From positions 62,001 through 126,000 of the forward strand of contig NZ_JAJQXA010000001.1 in the NCBI RefSeq assembly GCF_021245985.1: 64,000 nucleotides of DNA. Direction: 5' to 3'. Below the pieces are notes generated by a model. It had not been told where the DNA came from. It saw only the letters and a list, made by a program, of their open reading frames with translations, and did not search any database. The position numbers and the translations under genes are program-made. This document shows positions 23,176 through 31,370 of the stretch, in pieces (position 1 is the first letter of the stretch; each line of letters opens with the position of its first letter). The stretch is from Flavobacterium soyae (GTDB lineage Bacteria; Bacteroidota; Bacteroidia; Flavobacteriales; Flavobacteriaceae).

Positions 23176-24258
23176 TTAATTATATACTCTCACATAATCA
23201 ACTTCGAAAGTTGCATTAGTGAAATTTGGATCAACTGTTCCTCCAAAATTTCCTCCCATTGCTAAATTTAAAATCAGGAAAAAGTTTTGGTTAAATGGAG
23301 TTGAACCTGAATTAGCATAGGTGTAAAACAACTTATCATCTACATAGAACTTAATGCTTTCTGCAGACCAATCTGCTGCATAAACATGAAATTCTGTTGT
23401 TGAATTTGCTACTGTTATTGTAGCTGTATCAGGTGTATTTCCTGAGCGTCCAGGCGAATGTAATGAAGAGTGGTTCACGTTTGGATTATTTCCAACTGAT
23501 TCTAAAATATCTACTTCACCGCATAATGGCCATCCTGCCGTATCAATATTGTCACCCAGCATCCAGAATGCCGGCCAGGTTCCACCGCCAACAGGTAATT
23601 TTGCCCGAACTTCGGCCCTGCCATATTTAAACGAAAATTTTCCTTTTGTAAGCATTCTTGTCGATGTATAATGGCTTCCCATATACTCTTCTTTAATTGC
23701 TTTAATTTTTAGGGTACCATTTGAAATAATTACATTTTCAGGGCGGCTTGTGTAATATTCTAATTCATTATTTCCCCAGCCGTCTCCGGTTCCAGTGTTA
23801 TAACCCCATTTTGATGTATTTGGAACACCGTCAACATCAAATTCATCTGACCAAAGTAATTTTCTGGCAACGTATATATTTACTGAAGAAGTTGAGCTGA
23901 TAAACTGTCCTGAAGCATTATAAGCTGAAACAATTATAGAATATGCTTTTGTTCCTGCAGTTGTAAATGTATATGTAAAATCTCCGCTTGTAATTTCTTT
24001 AAGCTGATTGTCTATTAAAACTTTATACGAAATTGCATTCGCAGCATTAATCTTTAAGTTCACTTTACCGCTTCCGTCCCCGTCAGGATTTGCTGCGGTT
24101 TTACCCACAACTTCAACCTGAACAGTAAGGTTTGAAGGGGCAGGATTATCCAAACCTCCATCTGAACTATCGTTACTACTGCTGCAAGACTGAAATATCA
24201 GCAGTAAAATAAATGTTAGAATACCTGCTTTGTCCATTATATTTTTAATTTTTTTCAT
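23176..24258 (-). CDS. Glycoside hydrolase family 16 endo-beta-1,3-glucanase, lipoprotein
   Basis: A 360-residue protein with a lipoprotein signal (LIFQSC, Cys25). Residues about 43-130 form an immunoglobulin-like N-terminal domain, and 135-360 the GH16 jelly roll. Catalytic residues are Glu248, Asp250 and Glu253 in GEVDILES; WGNNELEYYTSRPENV and GTWPAFWMLG are typical laminarinase sequences. It would cut beta-1,3-glucan at the cell surface. This is the strongest evidence that the locus targets laminarin-like beta-1,3/1,6-glucan. The start could also be Met8. Confidence 0.92.
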   Translation of the reverse strand: MKKIKNIMDKAGILTFILLLIFQSCSSSNDSSDGGLDNPAPSNLTVQVEVVGKTAANPDGDGSGKVNLKINAANAISYKVLIDNQLKEITSGDFTYTFTTAGTKAYSIIVSAYNASGQFISSTSSVNIYVARKLLWSDEFDVDGVPNTSKWGYNTGTGDGWGNNELEYYTSRPENVIISNGTLKIKAIKEEYMGSHYTSTRMLTKGKFSFKYGRAEVRAKLPVGGGTWPAFWMLGDNIDTAGWPLCGEVDILESVGNNPNVNHSSLHSPGRSGNTPDTATITVANSTTEFHVYAADWSAESIKFYVDDKLFYTYANSGSTPFNQNFFLILNLAMGGNFGGTVDPNFTNATFEVDYVRVYN

Positions 24259-24287
24259 TTGAAAATCAATTTTACGTTGTCTTTAAT

Positions 24288-25760
24288 TTATTTCCAGGTG
24301 TAAGTTCCAACAGATCCGGCCTCAAGAGAAGTTGTGATCCATTTATCATTGAATTTGACATTGAAAATCTCACTTCCTGACGAGTCATTTACAACTACTA
24401 AAACTTTTGATCCAGATGGCGTTATAAAGGCGACGTTTTGTAAACTTCCGCTTGAAGTACTTGCAATTCTAATAGATCCTGCAGGAACAAATTTTGATGC
24501 ATGTGCAATAATATAATAGGCAACATTACGCTGAAAATTTTCTGTTGAAGTTACTGTCAATGCTCCTTTACACATCGAACAGCCGCCATTTGTATGAGGC
24601 TGAAAAGATCCGTCGTTAGCTAAATTCCATTCTAATGCGTTTTTGCTGTAATTTCTCATCGAACCAACAATTACATTTCGAACGTGCCATTTTAAATCTC
24701 CTGCAAAATCACCCGCCGAAGAAGTCCATTGTTCTGTAAAATACACATTTTTAGCTGGATAAGAATTGTAAACATTTGTAAGTGCGCTGATATCTCCGGC
24801 ATATAAATGGAATGCTGATCCGTCTACGAATGGAAATGCATCGGCATCAGCCAAAATTGCTTTTGGATAATTTGGGTTATCGCAATTGTGATCGTAAGCA
24901 ATAATTTTTACACTAAGGTTTGCTGCTTTAAAAGCCGGCCCTAAATTATTTTTAATAAAGTTAGCCTGCTCTGCTGCAGACATATACATACTTGGGTTAT
25001 TTCCGTCATGCAAAGGCTCATTTTGCGGTGTTATTGCATCAATTGTAATTCCTTCGGCTTTCATCTGCTGAATGTATTTTACAAAATATTTAGCATAAAC
25101 ATCATAATATTGAGTCTGCAGTTTTCCTCCAATAAAGCTGTCTTTGTCTTTCATCCAAAGCGGCGCTGACCAAGGTGTTGCTAAAATTAAAATTTTGGGG
25201 TTAATCGCCAGAATTTCTTTTAAAAGTGCAATTACCCCGGCTTTGTCTTTGTCTAAACTAAATTTTGCTAAAGTTAAATCAGTTTCGCCAGCTGCAAGGT
25301 CATCATACGTAAATGGTGCAGCATTTAAATCAGACGCTCCAATACTGATTCTTAAATAACTAATTCCTATTGAATTAGCTCCAGAACCAAATAATTCTTG
25401 TAAAAGTGCACTTTTCTTGGCAGCAGTTAACTGATTGATTACATCTGCACTTCCGCCGGTTAATGTATACCCGAAACCATCAATAGTCTGATATTTTTGA
25501 GAGGCATTAACTTCAATATTTGTATAGGTATTGACAACTGTTCCAAATCCTAATGTTCCGGTTTGTTTTGCTAATAATACGCTTTGGTCTCCTTTTGTTA
25601 ACCAGAAATCAACATCGTTTGTTACTACTACAGGCGGGTTTACTACAGGCGGGTTTACCACAGGATCGACAGCATCGTTTGATGATGAGCATTTTACCTG
25701 AGAAAATACTGCTATTGAGAAGAACAGTATTTTTATAGTGTTTTTAAAATTTAGTTTCAT
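24288..25760 (-). CDS. Glycoside hydrolase family 30 enzyme, lipoprotein (pair A, copy 2)
   Basis: A 490-residue enzyme with a lipoprotein signal (QVKC, Cys24) and a Pro/Val linker (repeated PPVVN, encoded by a 15-nt tandem repeat near 25625-25660). Catalytic Glu248 lies in ITPQNEPL and Glu343 in YFTEQWTS. It matches the enzyme at 20836 over its length, including GGCSMCKGAL, so the two are a duplicated pair, probably beta-1,6-glucanases with divergent preferences. It is 29 nt upstream of the GH16 gene on the same strand. Confidence 0.88.
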   Translation of the reverse strand: MKLNFKNTIKILFFSIAVFSQVKCSSSNDAVDPVVNPPVVNPPVVVTNDVDFWLTKGDQSVLLAKQTGTLGFGTVVNTYTNIEVNASQKYQTIDGFGYTLTGGSADVINQLTAAKKSALLQELFGSGANSIGISYLRISIGASDLNAAPFTYDDLAAGETDLTLAKFSLDKDKAGVIALLKEILAINPKILILATPWSAPLWMKDKDSFIGGKLQTQYYDVYAKYFVKYIQQMKAEGITIDAITPQNEPLHDGNNPSMYMSAAEQANFIKNNLGPAFKAANLSVKIIAYDHNCDNPNYPKAILADADAFPFVDGSAFHLYAGDISALTNVYNSYPAKNVYFTEQWTSSAGDFAGDLKWHVRNVIVGSMRNYSKNALEWNLANDGSFQPHTNGGCSMCKGALTVTSTENFQRNVAYYIIAHASKFVPAGSIRIASTSSGSLQNVAFITPSGSKVLVVVNDSSGSEIFNVKFNDKWITTSLEAGSVGTYTWK

Positions 25761-25785
25761 TTTTAATAGTTTTTAGTTTCCCAAT

Positions 25786-27255
25786 TTAGTATACAATAGT
25801 TTGTATTGCGTGTGCCGGGATAGTTATAGTATTTTGTGAATTGTGGTTTATTAAGGTGTAAACAATCTCATTATCTGATTGGTTCATGACAATGGTTATT
25901 ATTTTGTCATTAGAATTTTTAAAAGATGTGCTTATTAATTTTTTGTCGCTGATTGTCTCCATTATTCTTTTAGCTTTTGGCTGAATAAATTTCGAGAAAT
26001 GTCCAATGTAATAGTACATCGGTGTGTAGATTAATTCATCTTTTGTGGTGTCGGCGTGAATTGGTGAAAAACAAAAATTTCCAACATGATTTGGACCTCC
26101 GTTTTGATCCAGAAGAATATTCCAGTCTGTCCAGCCAACGGTTCCGTTATTGAAATCGTTGATCATGTTAAGTCCGTATCGTTCTGCATTTCCCCAAAAC
26201 TGAAATCTCGAAGCATCAAATTTTTCGATACATCCTTCTGTAAAAAGTAAATTTTTATTTGGAAAAGCCTGGTGTACTTCACCTACTGATTCGAATTTTG
26301 GTGTTCCGCCGTTCCATGTTTCATACCAGTGGAATCCAATTCCCCATGCATATTTTGAAACTGCAGGATCTGAAAAAACAAGATTGGCTCTTTTGGTTAA
26401 CATATCTCCGCGATTGTGATCCCAGATTATAACATTTTTAGAGCTAAGTCCTTCTTTTTCTAAAGTTGGCCCAAGAAAGTTTTTAAGAAAATCTCTTTCT
26501 GCTTCTGGGGTATAAATACAAGATTCCCAACGTTGTTTTGCCATTGGCTCATTTTGAATGGTTAATCCCCAAACAGGGATTCCTTCTTTTTCATAAGCTC
26601 TTATAAATTTAACATAATAATCTGCCCATGATTGTGCAAACTCTGGCAACAAAACGCCGCCGTGTAAAATATCATTATTGTCTTTCATGAAAGCTGGGGG
26701 ACTCCACGGACTAACAAATAAGGTTAATTTCCCGCCGGCAGTTTCAATTGCTTTTTTTATTAATGGAATTCGATATTTTCGATCGTGATCAATGCTGAAG
26801 CTTTTTAAATCTTTATCACCTTCGGCAACATAGGTATAACTGTCACTGCTAAAATCGCAGCTATGGATATTCGTTCTGGCTAAAGTATATCCTATTCCTT
26901 TATTTTTATCGTAATAAGCGGTTAGGAATTCCTGCTGCTTTTTTGGTGATAGTTTTGCAAATACTTCAGCGCTTGCGTCTGTAATGGCACCGCCAATTCC
27001 TAAGAAAACCTGATCTGTTTTATCGGCATCTAAAGTAACAGAAACCGTTGATTTTGTTTGTTGTGCAGCAGATTTTGAAATTAAATTATCTGATAATGAT
27101 AATCTCAAATTGGTATTTTCGGCTGTAGTATAAACCGTGATTTTTTTATTTGTTTTGGATGCAGAAACAGCAGTGCCATTTGCAGTTTTTGATGTTGAAC
27201 AACTTACTTGCAAGATTATTATTGAAACTAATAAGATTCTATTGATGGTTTTCAT
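25786..27255 (-). CDS. Glycoside hydrolase family 30 enzyme, lipoprotein (pair B, copy 1)
   Basis: With the start at 27255 (rather than the ATG at 27273, which adds six residues before the signal) this is a 489-residue GH30 enzyme with a lipoprotein signal ending LQVSC (Cys19). Acid/base Glu236 lies in LTIQNEPM and nucleophile Glu340 in LLFTEGCI. The sequence around them (QRWESCIYTPEAERDFL, GTVGWTDWNILLDQNGGPNHV) resembles the glucosylceramidase-like subfamily of GH30, whose bacterial members act on beta-glucosides or beta-1,6-glucan. It is a paralogue of the next gene upstream in the operon (27347). Confidence 0.87.
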   Translation of the reverse strand: MKTINRILLVSIIILQVSCSTSKTANGTAVSASKTNKKITVYTTAENTNLRLSLSDNLISKSAAQQTKSTVSVTLDADKTDQVFLGIGGAITDASAEVFAKLSPKKQQEFLTAYYDKNKGIGYTLARTNIHSCDFSSDSYTYVAEGDKDLKSFSIDHDRKYRIPLIKKAIETAGGKLTLFVSPWSPPAFMKDNNDILHGGVLLPEFAQSWADYYVKFIRAYEKEGIPVWGLTIQNEPMAKQRWESCIYTPEAERDFLKNFLGPTLEKEGLSSKNVIIWDHNRGDMLTKRANLVFSDPAVSKYAWGIGFHWYETWNGGTPKFESVGEVHQAFPNKNLLFTEGCIEKFDASRFQFWGNAERYGLNMINDFNNGTVGWTDWNILLDQNGGPNHVGNFCFSPIHADTTKDELIYTPMYYYIGHFSKFIQPKAKRIMETISDKKLISTSFKNSNDKIITIVMNQSDNEIVYTLINHNSQNTITIPAHAIQTIVY

Positions 27256-27293
27256 TGTTGCTTCAAAAAACATTTTATTTCAAATTAAAAATT

Positions 27294-27326
27294 GAGGGCT
27301 GAGTTAGATGATTCAAATCAGCCCTC
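27294..27326 (-). terminator. Intercistronic hairpin within the glucan operon
   Basis: GAGGGCTGA (27294-27302) pairs with TCAGCCCTC (27318-27326) between two GH30 genes; on the minus strand it is followed by ATTTTTAATTT. It could be a partial terminator or an mRNA processing/stability structure. Confidence 0.55.
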
Positions 27327-27346
27327 TTCTGTTAACTCAAAAAATA

Positions 27347-28801
27347 TTAATAAACAAGCGTTTGTATAGCGTGTGCAGGAATTTTGACTACTGTTTTTTC
27401 TGCTGCTATTATCAAATTATATGTAATTTCTTTATCTGTTTTGTTCATTACGATGGTTGCCATTGTACCATCAGTATTTAAAAATGATGTACTTAATAAA
27501 CCGCTTCTGCTTACTGCAGAGCTGACTCTTTTTGCATTTAATCGAATGAATTTTGAAAAATGTCCTATGTAATAATAAGATGGCGTGTAAATTAATTCTC
27601 CTGTTGTTGTATCGGCATGGATTGGTGCAAAACAGAAATTTCCAACGTGATTAGGTCCTCCATTTTGATCTAAAAGAATATTCCAGTCTGTCCATCCAGC
27701 GGTTCCATTATTGAAATCGTTAATCATAGAAATCCCGTAACGTTCTCCGTTACCCCAAAGCTGATATTTTGCGGCATCAAATTTTTCAACACATCCTTCT
27801 GTAAACAATAGCTTTTTGTCCGGATATGCTTCATTTACTTTTGCAACGTTGTCAAACATTGAATCTCCTCCAGACCAGTTTTCGTACCAGTGAAAACCCA
27901 TTCCCCAAACATATTTTGCAGCTTCGGGATCAGAATAAATTACACTTGCCCTGTGATTCATTAAGTCACGATTGTGATCCCAGGCGATAATTTTTTTATC
28001 TCCAAGTTTTTCTCTTTTCAAAGTTGGACCTAAGAAATTTTTAATAAAATCTCTTTCAGCTTCGGCTGTGTAAATGCAAGATTCCCATGTTTGAACCGCC
28101 ATTGGCTCATTTTGAGTTGATGTTCCCCAAATTGGAATCCCTTCTTTCTCATATTCTTTTATAAACCTGACATAGAAATTTGCCCAGGTTTGATAATATT
28201 CTGGCAATAATGTTCCTCCTTTTAATACGTTTCCGTTACTTTTCATGAAAGCATTTGGAGACCACGGTGCAGCATATGTCAATAATTTTCCTCCTGCAGT
28301 CTGGATTGCCTGTTTGATTAACGGAATACGAAATTGCCTGTCGTGATCAATAGAAAACGTTTTTAAATCTTTATCTCCTTCTGCGATATAAGAATAGCTT
28401 CCACTGCTAAAATCAGAACTTTGGATCGTGGTTCTTAGCAAAGAATAGCCAATTCCTTTTTGTTTATCGTAATAGGCATTTAAGAATTCTATTTGTTTTT
28501 CTTTTGAAAGTTTAGCAAAAATCTCAGCACTCGCATCAGTAATGGCACCTCCAATTCCCATAAAGGTTTGAAACTTTTTAGACGGTTCTACAAAAACAGA
28601 AATCTCCGTTTCAAGAGGCTGTTTTGATACTGAAAAAGTCAAATTATCTGTTGATGTTAATCTCAGTTTTGAATTTTCGGCAGTTGTATAAACCGTTATC
28701 TTTTTCCCGTTGGTTGTAAATTCTTTCTTTGCTTTTGTCTGCTGCGCAAGAGCGGTGACTGTAAACAAAAAGCACAGAAATTTTAAAGTATTTTTTTTCA
28801 T
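27347..28801 (-). CDS. Glycoside hydrolase family 30 enzyme, periplasmic (pair B, copy 2)
   Basis: A 484-residue GH30 enzyme with a Sec signal cleaved near TALAQ (residue 20) and no lipid-anchor Cys, so it is probably periplasmic, unlike its lipoprotein paralogue at 25786. Acid/base Glu232 is in STQNEPM and nucleophile Glu335 in LLFTEGCV. It shares the GTAGWTDWNILLDQNGGPNHV stretch with that paralogue. A division of labour (surface versus periplasm) between the copies is plausible. It is the first enzyme gene after the binding-protein genes, separated from them by a hairpin. Confidence 0.87.
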   Translation of the reverse strand: MKKNTLKFLCFLFTVTALAQQTKAKKEFTTNGKKITVYTTAENSKLRLTSTDNLTFSVSKQPLETEISVFVEPSKKFQTFMGIGGAITDASAEIFAKLSKEKQIEFLNAYYDKQKGIGYSLLRTTIQSSDFSSGSYSYIAEGDKDLKTFSIDHDRQFRIPLIKQAIQTAGGKLLTYAAPWSPNAFMKSNGNVLKGGTLLPEYYQTWANFYVRFIKEYEKEGIPIWGTSTQNEPMAVQTWESCIYTAEAERDFIKNFLGPTLKREKLGDKKIIAWDHNRDLMNHRASVIYSDPEAAKYVWGMGFHWYENWSGGDSMFDNVAKVNEAYPDKKLLFTEGCVEKFDAAKYQLWGNGERYGISMINDFNNGTAGWTDWNILLDQNGGPNHVGNFCFAPIHADTTTGELIYTPSYYYIGHFSKFIRLNAKRVSSAVSRSGLLSTSFLNTDGTMATIVMNKTDKEITYNLIIAAEKTVVKIPAHAIQTLVY

Positions 28802-28870
28802 TCTTTTCTTTGATTTTTTAATTCTAAAAGAAGTTTTCAGAAACTCGTTCTCTGATTGCTTAGGATTTAA

Positions 28871-28905
28871 AAATAGCCCATACTCATAATGATTATGGGC
28901 TATTT
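28871..28905 (-). terminator. Hairpin between binding-protein genes and enzyme genes
   Basis: A perfect 12-bp stem (AAATAGCCCATA with its complement, 28871-28882 and 28894-28905) separates susC-susD-PKD from the GH30-GH3 genes. On the minus strand a short T run follows, so it may reduce read-through and set the ratio of transporter to enzyme mRNA. Confidence 0.7.
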
Positions 28906-28934
28906 ACAACCAAACTTAAACTTAACTTAAACTT

Positions 28935-29810
28935 TTATTTTCCTCTTAATTCGACCTTAGTAATGGTAATACCATCTTTTGTAAATGTGTTACCTCCTGA
29001 TCTGATTAAAAGATATATTTTTCCGGTTTCAGAGAATTTAACAGTATTAGAAACTGTACCAGTTGCATCATTTTTAACACAGCCTACTGTAGATAATTTA
29101 CCTGAAAATGCTGCTTTAGCACAACCGTCCCAAGTACTTAATCCCATTACTTTATTGTCTTTATACTCAACTCCCGATTTAGGAACTGATTTACCGGCGT
29201 AAACTTCAAACCAGGTTTCATCAGAACCACTTGGAGAAGAAACTAACATATCAATTGTGTATTCTTTGTCTTTTACTACATCAATTGCCTGATAAATTCC
29301 TTCTTGTGCCCATCCTCCTGGTGAGTGAATAGTTGCACTTTTGTTAGCATAAGACCAAAAAGCTGCCCCAGTTGCACTTAAATTTAAAACAGTCCATTTT
29401 GCCTGATCTGCAGGAGTTTCAAAAAATCCTCCCTGAACTAAATTCCCTTTAGCTGGATCTGTTGTTGCCACAACAATTTGAGCTGTTGCAGTTCCTGACG
29501 CTCCACCTGCTCCAATTGCTGTATGTGTAATTGTATAAGTTCCCGCATCAGGCAATGAAATTGTTTCAGTCATTTTACCTTGATAAGCACCGTCGCCGGT
29601 ATTCCATTTTGATAAAATAACACCTTTTGGCTGTGCAGTTAAAAGATATGTATTTACAGCTCCTGCAACTGGTGTTACAGTAAATGAAGCATCAACACTT
29701 GCAGCTGTTAAACCGTTATTTGCAGGATCATCCTCACAGCTGGTAAGCGAACCTAATACTATTGCAAGCATTAGGTAAGCACCTCTTTTTAAAATTATAT
29801 TTAGGCTCAT
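28935..29810 (-). CDS. PKD-domain surface lipoprotein, putative glycan-binding protein
   Basis: A 291-residue protein with a lipoprotein signal (GSLTSC, Cys25; acidic EDD after the Cys, the Bacteroidota surface-export pattern). Residues about 38-115 form a PKD domain (WNTGDGAYQGKMTETISLPDAGTYTITHT), and 122-291 a beta-sandwich resembling carbohydrate-binding modules (AKWTVLNLSATGAAFW, WAQEGIYQAIDVVKDKEYTIDM). The position directly after susD is that of a SusE/SusF-type surface glycan-binding protein. Binding of beta-glucan is inferred from context. Confidence 0.8.
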   Translation of the reverse strand: MSLNIILKRGAYLMLAIVLGSLTSCEDDPANNGLTAASVDASFTVTPVAGAVNTYLLTAQPKGVILSKWNTGDGAYQGKMTETISLPDAGTYTITHTAIGAGGASGTATAQIVVATTDPAKGNLVQGGFFETPADQAKWTVLNLSATGAAFWSYANKSATIHSPGGWAQEGIYQAIDVVKDKEYTIDMLVSSPSGSDETWFEVYAGKSVPKSGVEYKDNKVMGLSTWDGCAKAAFSGKLSTVGCVKNDATGTVSNTVKFSETGKIYLLIRSGGNTFTKDGITITKVELRGK

Positions 29811-29845
29811 TTTCTTATTGGTTTTTGGTTAGATAGTTATTTTAA

Positions 29846-31357
29846 TTATTGATAGTTAGGGTTTTGTTTCAATTTAGTCCCTGTCAATTCTACATAAGGA
29901 ATTGGGAAAATTTCATCAGTTCCAGCGTTAAAACCTCTATCTGCTAAAGCTGCTGCTGCATCGCCCCATCTTACTAAGTCAAAGAACCTGTGTCCTTCAC
30001 CAGCAAGTTCCATTCTTCTTTCATTTTTAATAGCTGCTAATGTTACTGGAACTGAAGCAAGTCCAACTCTGGCTCTAACAGCATCTAATAATGCCTGAGC
30101 TCTTGTACCAGTTGCTCCTAAAGCTTCAGCTTCCAATAAATAAGTATCTGCTAATCTGATAACATAAGAGTTTTGTTTGTAGTTCAGCTCAGCCGCTCCA
30201 CCACCTGTACGAACATCTGATTTTCTTGGTAAAAATTTATTCAGGAAATAACCTGTGTCTTGGTAACCAGGAATATAATCAGCACTTCCCGCAGCTTTTA
30301 AAGCTTTTAGGTCGAAAATAGTTGCACCAAATCTTGGATCATTCTTCATTGCATCATACAATTTTTGTGTTGGTATACTAAAACTCCATCCTGAAGGAAG
30401 ATCAGCAGCTGTAGAGTTTGCAGGTCTGGAATAACCTCTAGGACCTACCATTACATTTAATGAGTTTCCTTCATCCCTTCCAGAACCCCAGAATCCCCAA
30501 TCAGAATTTCCTGCACTAGTGTGAGACACTTCAAGAAGTGATTCTGAATTGAATTTATTAGCTACCACCCATAGATCACTGAAATTAGCCAGTAATTTGT
30601 TTCCATATTGATTTGGCTGACCAGGCGTACCGTTTACCTGAGCAAGAATAGCTGCAGCCTCTGCATTTTTTCCGTCATATAAATAAACTTTTCCAAGTAA
30701 TGCCTGAGCAGCTCCTCTTGTTAAACGACCAGATCCTGTAGCTGCATCAACAGTAGTTGGTAAAGCCGGAATAGCCTCTAATAAGTCTTTTTCGATTTGA
30801 GCATAAACTGCTTCCGGAGCTGATTGCTCAACATTTAACATTGTTGATGTTGTAAGAGGTTCCAAAATCAATGGAATGTTCTTAAACATTCTTACTAAGT
30901 TGAAATAGTACAATGCTCTTAATGCTTTAGACTCTCCAGTGAATCTAACTTTTAATGCATCTGACATATTAACTCCAGACATTTTTGATAACAAAACGTT
31001 TGCTCTGTAAATACCTTGGTAATGATCATTCCAGAAACTTCCGGGAATAATTAATGAAGTTAATGAGTGAGTAGAGAAATTTTGAATTCCCTGACCATCC
31101 GAAGCTCCACCACCACCAGCGTAGAAATCATCTGAACCAGCATTTAGCATTGCTACAAGATTTTCAAAACCACCTGTATTTTTTCTTAATGGATCATAAA
31201 CACCAACAAGAGCAGCTGTAGCCTGTTGTTCATCTTTATAGTAACTAGTTGATAAGAAAGATCCTTTTGGGTCAATGCTCACGAAATCTTCAGAACAAGA
31301 TCCTCCTAAAGCAGCCAAAGCAATGACAGCGTATATGTATTTAAATTTATTTTTCAT
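29846..31357 (-). CDS. SusD/RagB-family surface glycan-binding lipoprotein
   Basis: A 503-residue SusD-type lipoprotein: signal ending GGSC (Cys21), N-terminal SusD-like FVSIDPKGSFLSTSYYKDEQQATAALVGVYDPL, TPR-like helices (ESKALRALYYFNLVRMFKNIPLIL), and the C-terminal RagB signature IKNERRMELAGEGHRFFDLVRWGD. It forms the lid over the SusC channel and delivers glucan oligomers to it. It lies 13 nt after susC on the same transcript. Confidence 0.96.
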   Translation of the reverse strand: MKNKFKYIYAVIALAALGGSCSEDFVSIDPKGSFLSTSYYKDEQQATAALVGVYDPLRKNTGGFENLVAMLNAGSDDFYAGGGGASDGQGIQNFSTHSLTSLIIPGSFWNDHYQGIYRANVLLSKMSGVNMSDALKVRFTGESKALRALYYFNLVRMFKNIPLILEPLTTSTMLNVEQSAPEAVYAQIEKDLLEAIPALPTTVDAATGSGRLTRGAAQALLGKVYLYDGKNAEAAAILAQVNGTPGQPNQYGNKLLANFSDLWVVANKFNSESLLEVSHTSAGNSDWGFWGSGRDEGNSLNVMVGPRGYSRPANSTAADLPSGWSFSIPTQKLYDAMKNDPRFGATIFDLKALKAAGSADYIPGYQDTGYFLNKFLPRKSDVRTGGGAAELNYKQNSYVIRLADTYLLEAEALGATGTRAQALLDAVRARVGLASVPVTLAAIKNERRMELAGEGHRFFDLVRWGDAAAALADRGFNAGTDEIFPIPYVELTGTKLKQNPNYQ

Positions 31358-31370
31358 GATTCTTTAATTA

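Noticed and set aside
25625-25665. 15-nt tandem repeat
   Set aside because: It encodes the Pro/Val linker of a GH30 lipoprotein; a simple linker repeat with only two to three units.
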